Shown: one piece after another, positions 54,607-64,000 of the stretch | Numbering within the stretch: the stretch's first letter is position 1 | Layout: every line of letters starts with the position of its first letter | DNA from: Gigaspora rosea | Lineage: Eukaryota; Glomeromycota; Glomeromycetes; Diversisporales; Gigasporaceae | Length of the DNA stretch: 64,000 nt | NCBI GenBank assembly: GCA_003550325.1 | Contig: QKWP01001083.1 | Location: 7,394 to 71,393, forward strand | Direction: 5' to 3' | Notes under the pieces: generated by a model | Told to the model about the DNA's origin: nothing | The model's input: only the letters and a program-made list of their open reading frames with translations | Database searches by the model: none | Program-made: the position numbers and the translations under genes

Positions 54607-54908
54607 GGTAATTGGTTTTCATAACCAGGCCGGATCAAAATTTGGAATTTCAAACAGTGCTTACAAATCATTAATCTTAATGATTTGTAATATAGGATCG
54701 CTACGGCGATAAATTATAAAATCCTTTCATAAATACTGAACAACTGAAAAATTGTCGATGACCGAATCGATAAGTTCGGTTGATTCCGACTCGGTAACTT
54801 ATTGATTCGGTCAACGGCAATTTTTCAGTTGTTCAAGAATTTATGAAAACAGCTGTAAAAAAAAACCGACCGGCCGGGTCTATTTAAAGGTTATGAAAAC
54901 CAATTACC
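54607..54908. repeat. 300-bp nested palindrome
   Basis: Outer arms GGTAATTGGTTTTCATAACC. Inner arms TGAACAACTGAAAAATTG/CAATTTTTCAGTTGTTCA with ACCGAATCGATAAG inside. A separate near-perfect 30-bp palindrome lies at 54661-54690. Confidence 0.8.
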
Positions 54909-55801
54909 GTAATTAAATTTGTATGATAATCTAAGTTATATCAGATATATATTTTTTTTCATGTAAACATGCTTATTCAAATTAAACTCAGCAGATCATA
55001 AATTAAAGCGGAGTTAATTCAATATATGATCTACATACTCTCTAACCATAACTGCATCAAAAAGGTAACCCTAAACATTTAGCCGAGACCATCAGATGAC
55101 GCCATTACGATTATCGTTATCAGCGAAATACGGTAATTTGACAAATGATTGACTACACGTTTTGGAGGTCGGTCAAGCTTATCGAATTTTTTTGCTATCA
55201 GTGACATATATATATGTAACTATATAAAAATTGTCTTGCCTTTTTTAGATGCACAGGTTTCATTCTTCTTTTTTAGCAGTAAGGTTCAACGCCAGAGAAA
55301 ATGATGAAAACGTTAGTGTTTAATCTTATATCTCCGATCTGGAATTGCCTAAAAATATGAATGAAAATGATTCAGAGAGTGTTATTTACGGAGTCATGCT
55401 TTACGTTGTCCGGAAGTCTTATCTGTTATTATAAAAGGTCAAAAGTTCAAAAATGTCCATATATTTATAGCTTTGGGATCATGTTGTAGGTGTCACTTTG
55501 ACAAAGGTTTTTTGATGGTTACGAGTTGACATTGAGCTTGTGATTACAAAAATTTGTGACCTGAATTTGTTCCTGGTACTCTGAATTGTTATTTAAATTA
55601 GTAAGGAGATGTTTGGTAAAAACTTTATTAATGGATGAAATCAAAAATTAATCAATTGCGGATTAAATTTTATACCGGATAAAACTGTCGTAATCCGGAT
55701 ATAGAGATGTGCCTTTATTATGCTGATATCATCCTCGCGCGAAATCGTTGAGGGATAGTGCAATTACATGATTTTATATAAAATCCATCTACCTTAACCG
55801 C

Positions 55802-55968
55802 TAAGGGAAGGGCCGTTTATTACGTATTTTAAGAGGGGGAAGGCTATCACGCCTATATGCTGGATATAAAAGCTGTGATTGGCTGCTCATTTGATCACAT
55901 GGGAGGGAGTCTGGCTTCTAATAAGAAGAAATCACGTAATAAACTAGTAATAAACGGCACTTCCCTAA
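55802..55968. repeat. MITE with GGGCCGTTTATTAC termini
   Basis: Left TAAGGGAAGGGCCGTTTATT, inverse right TTAGGGAAGTGCCGTTTATT. 167 bp, no clear target duplication. Confidence 0.7.
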
Positions 55969-56236
55969 CCAACCAATACAATTCAATCACGTGAATTTAC
56001 ACTGTTCTAAGCACTGTCAGTAGATTTCTCGTCATCTTCGCGCGACTAAATCACCTAAGTTATATTTCGCGCGAGATAAATAAAAAATTTTAGTGATCGA
56101 TAGTTTAAGGGTATTGCTACCAACACAGCAATACTAATGACCAGTATTAACCTTATTGATACAGCATAGCCATCAATAGTATTAGGGTGAATGTTAGATA
56201 TAGCGGATTTAGGTCGTGTGCATTCCTCTAGTCTAA

Positions 56237-56423
56237 TACACATCACTCTCGATATAACATATGAGGAATTTTTCAAAATCCACTTTATCATGAGTTTTAT
56301 TAGTAAATCCATTATATCAAGTAGTATTTTATTAAGATATGAATCTGAATCTTGATCCATTCTGTCAAGATATTACTTAGTCTCCGTTATATCAAGGGTC
56401 CGTTATATAAAGAGTGACGTGTA
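56237..56423. repeat. Tc1/mariner-like MITE
   Basis: Left TACACATCACTCTCGATATA, inverse right TACACGTCACTCTTTATATA followed by ACGGACC. TA at both edges fits a TA target duplication. 187 bp. Confidence 0.65.
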
Positions 56424-56535
56424 GTAACGAAGTCATTTCACATTTCGCGAGAGGTCACATGATATAAAAATTATGCCTAGATCACGGAAGTTTTTGTCCG
56501 GTGGTTTGAGCAGAGATATCTCAACAACCACCAGT

Positions 56536-56616
56536 CTAAATCGGTAAAATTTTTTTTATTTGAATCATTATATTTGTTGAATTCAAATAAAAAATTTTTT
56601 CATTAAGTTCGTTTAG
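56536..56616. repeat. 81-bp hairpin
   Basis: CTAAATCGGTAAAATTTTTT then TTATTTGAAT, against the inverse of ATTCAAATAAAAAATTTTTT...GTTTAG. Confidence 0.65.
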
Positions 56617-59600
56617 ACATTGTATGATGATTGATACCTTAAATTATTGTTTTTCCAAGGGATATAATACGTAGCATGCCTAATGGACATTAAATGTCTT
56701 GCACGTCGTTATGATGCCCGGTTTACTAAATAGAAAGCATGAGTTCCAGGCTCTATGCATGCGGCTTTATAATCAATTTTTAATCAACCAAATTCTAAAC
56801 ATATATATTGTATATAAGAAGGGTACCTATCATGCATAACTTGTAAGTATTTATAGATGACTGCCTTTGATTTCGAAAATAGAACATTTTGATTGGATAT
56901 TGCACTTATTCGAGAGGTGCATTTTTTTAATTAAAAAAAAAACCCCGATTAGTATTCCTGTAAAATATCGTGTGTATTTATAAATTATGCAATGTGACAT
57001 CCAGAGGTTCTTGTAAAGTTATTGCTAATTCAGGAATTTAATCATAATCATCAAAGTTCATTAGATTTATTAAATTTACAGTTTCTTCAAATTCAACGGT
57101 TGGTATACAAAATTACGCCATTGAAAAATTTGAATATAATATTTATTTATTTTCACTAAAATGTTTTTGTTGTCGAATCCTCCTTGGTCCATCTCTTTTG
57201 TTATGTAATTTATTAAAGGGAATTCGCTCCCACTTTCATGAACATGAATTGAGAAATTCCCCAATACGTTCTTCAATGCCTTTATTCGATTCTAAGTTAT
57301 TCTATAAATATCACATGGGCAGTACTAATTCTTTGAAGTGTTAAATTGGCTACAATTTATGATCAATAATATCTTTTGAAGTAAACAAATCATCAATTTG
57401 TACTTTCGAATGCCATCATATATCGTAAAATTGTATTCTAGATATTTTAATTGTGTTACTTTCTAATTAATGTAATTTATGAAATGAAAAAAAATTTTGC
57501 ATATTAATATACTTGAATATAAATTAATTATAGTATAAATAATTTAGCTTGTTACTTTCAAAAAAGGTCTAATCGGTTCTGTGAAGCAGAAAATCTCTTT
57601 ACATATTGACATAGTGATTGTATTTGGGTAGAAATTCCGTTGTATGACTGCTCAAAAAATTAATATTTACCCGGATAATCTTGGTAATTTAACAATATTA
57701 GTATCTTTACGTATGTTTTCATATTAACCTAAAATACCATTTAAAAAATGTTACCACGCCTAATCTTTTGAATATTAATTTTTTAAAAGGAACTAATTTA
57801 ATCACTCGTATTTTGCATATTTTGTGGGCTTAAATAAATTAAATAAATTCTTGATATAATTTCCACCATCGAGAATAAATTATCATATTGGTTATAATTC
57901 ACACTTGTCGTACCGTTCTATGTTTCAGGAGCCTTGAACTGTTAAATACAGCTATATAATGTATTATAGTGAATGTCACCATAAAATATTATCGTAATAT
58001 ATACTTAAATGTGATTTGGAAGCAGGGCTATGTAAAACGATGTGTATTAAATGTCGGCCATTCAATAAGTATCATTCTTGATTACATTATATAAATACAG
58101 CAACCTACAAATTTAATATGAATCAGGAAAGAAACTTTATTAAACAATGGGCATGGTATGGTAAACTGTCACCGTTTATTAGATATGAGATGCCCAAACT
58201 GCTGTGTAGTGCTTATATTCATAAATCCTAACATATATTTTTTTGAATATATTAATGAATATTACGAAAATTCATAATAACAGATAATAATGAATTTCAT
58301 ATTTATCTGTATTAACAAATAATTATTGTTACAAATATTTGTATGATTAACGAATATGTGTAATATATTCGAATATAAATATTTATGAATGTAGTTAATT
58401 TGAAACAAGCATTACTGCTGCAAAAACGAGCTGAATAGCTGGTATTTGATGCCTTAGTAAAATGCATAACGCCCAAAAACTAACTCTAAACAATTCTTGG
58501 TATGATGTAATGACTAATTTTTTTAAATTGAACTTAGAGACCATCCTTAAAATAATTTAATATATTAAAGTGAATCCTATATAACATATATTATTTCTAT
58601 TTTCGACAATTTGAATAATTTAATATATTTAAAATTCGGCAATATTTTCGGTCTAAGCCACGTTTTATGTCCGATTTTTTTCCTATTTCTTTATTTCGCA
58701 GAACAAATAATAAGATACGTATGTACTGCGCACCATTTATACTAATGTAGTACATATCAACATAGTACTTAATATAGCTGACTATAAGAGTTCAAGTAAC
58801 AAATCATTGGCATTTCGAGATGTGTGATTTTATTTATTAATTAATAATAGTACAATTACTCAAAAAAAGGAATTAATGATATTGGGTAGTTGATTTATGT
58901 AATTGATTAGATGTAGTAAATTCTACGTACCGGTACTGTCTAATCTAACTTCTTACGTACGTACAGCCTAATTTCGAAGAAAAAAACCATTAGAGAATAA
59001 AGTATTTAACATATGTGTTTAGAAAAACTCATTACTGTATATCGATATATAATTTTCAACTCCATCACTGTTTATTATGGGTGCGTGAAAATTTTAAGCA
59101 TTTTTTGTTGGACCCAATCAATTTTTTTAAAACAATGTAAATCATATATTATTAATTCGAATATATAAAAAACAGTTAATTTTTCCTGACTAGTACCAGT
59201 TTAATTCAAGTTTAATTCTTGTTTTATTATTTGACTTAACTCGATTTAGCATATAAAATGTGTAATGTGTTAATGTGTTTCTAGTCTGTAATTATAAATA
59301 TTTACACGGGATCCTGATACCGCACTGTTACATAATCTATGTGATAGATAAAAGATCATCATTCTGCGTAAATTATTTTTCGAATAAATAGGCTGGCATC
59401 TGTTATTACAACATAAGTTTATTTTTGATTCTACAAAGGTAAGAAGCTTCACGTTATTTAATAGTCTATCAGATTTTATACTTAATTCCGTCTCATTATC
59501 ATTTAATATTATAAAACCAGTTTTTACTAAGCATTCCACGTTCCTTAGAACTTTTTTGCTCGAATGTTGGAAGTAATTGTGTTAATAAAGTATCATTTGG

Positions 59601-59794
59601 TTTAAATTTTTAAACTTTGAAATTTGGTCAACGATCAGGCGTAAAAAAAAAAAAAAAGGTTTCTTGAGTTATATCAATATCATATATCATGTATATCAGA
59701 TTTATATTTTTTGATTTTTTATTAGATGGCATTAATTTTTTATCTCTTTAACATGATTTAGCAAAACCTGTATAACTAATAAAATTAGTTCATT
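56617..59794. other. Intergenic, no gene recognised
   Basis: Short open frames on the minus strand (57076-57276, 59270-59539) show no family motif. No long inverted repeat was found. This may include the promoter of the ABCC gene in its last few hundred bases. Confidence 0.5.

Positions 59795-64000
<4,206 letters not shown>

Noticed and set aside
57076..57276. Minus-strand 66-codon frame as a gene
   Set aside because: Reads like ordinary sequence but has no recognisable motif, neighbours or splice sites.

Overview
This window is AT-rich eukaryotic nuclear DNA, almost certainly fungal. Three host genes have many short introns (about 55-100 bp) with GT/GC donors and TTTAG/CAG acceptors. The two recognisable ones are a WDR24/Sea2-type GATOR2 subunit and an ABCC transporter. 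The very AT-rich background, the abundant hAT elements, a YMDD-type LINE and the dense foldback repeats suggest an arbuscular mycorrhizal fungus (Glomeromycotina, Rhizophagus-like). The organism is an inference from style and family content, not from a database match.

Layout. 1-2646: 3' part of the WDR24/Sea2 gene (+). 2647-5562: intergenic, with one possible small minus-strand exon. 5563-16815: accessory zone with a nearly intact hAT (5787-8492) inserted in the arm of an older inverted-repeat element, a broken second hAT around an assembly gap, a pogo-type helix-turn-helix fragment, minisatellites, and a foldback element with internal tandem units. 17159-21524: a third hAT with a perfect 8-bp target duplication and GC-rich subterminal arrays, its transposase decayed. 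21530-42477: almost no genes, a mosaic of nested foldback/MITE elements, satellite-like arrays, A-rich low-complexity tracts and CCCTAA-like runs, including two non-autonomous hATs with perfect target duplications. 42478-50299: a full-length LINE (ORF1, then endonuclease-RT-RNase H-zinc knuckle ORF2), ending in poly(A) and bounded by a 13-bp target duplication, but disabled by stops, frameshifts and an altered RT active site. 51493-52881: a four-exon host gene of unknown function. 53150-56620: more foldback elements. 59795-64000: 5' part of the ABCC transporter gene (+), TMD0, TMD1 and NBD1, running off the window.

The host genes are not functionally linked by what is visible: one is a nutrient-sensing (TORC1) regulator, one a vacuolar/plasma-membrane conjugate exporter. 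The main biology is the transposon layer. At least five short modules recur in different elements, and one module (a CCAAT box followed by GATCAGGTGTAAC and a CTCTAAC...CCCTAACCC tail) occurs five times. Several insertions can be dated relative to each other by nesting. Three assembly gaps (12178-12836, 37372-37458, 49983-50275) all fall in repeats.
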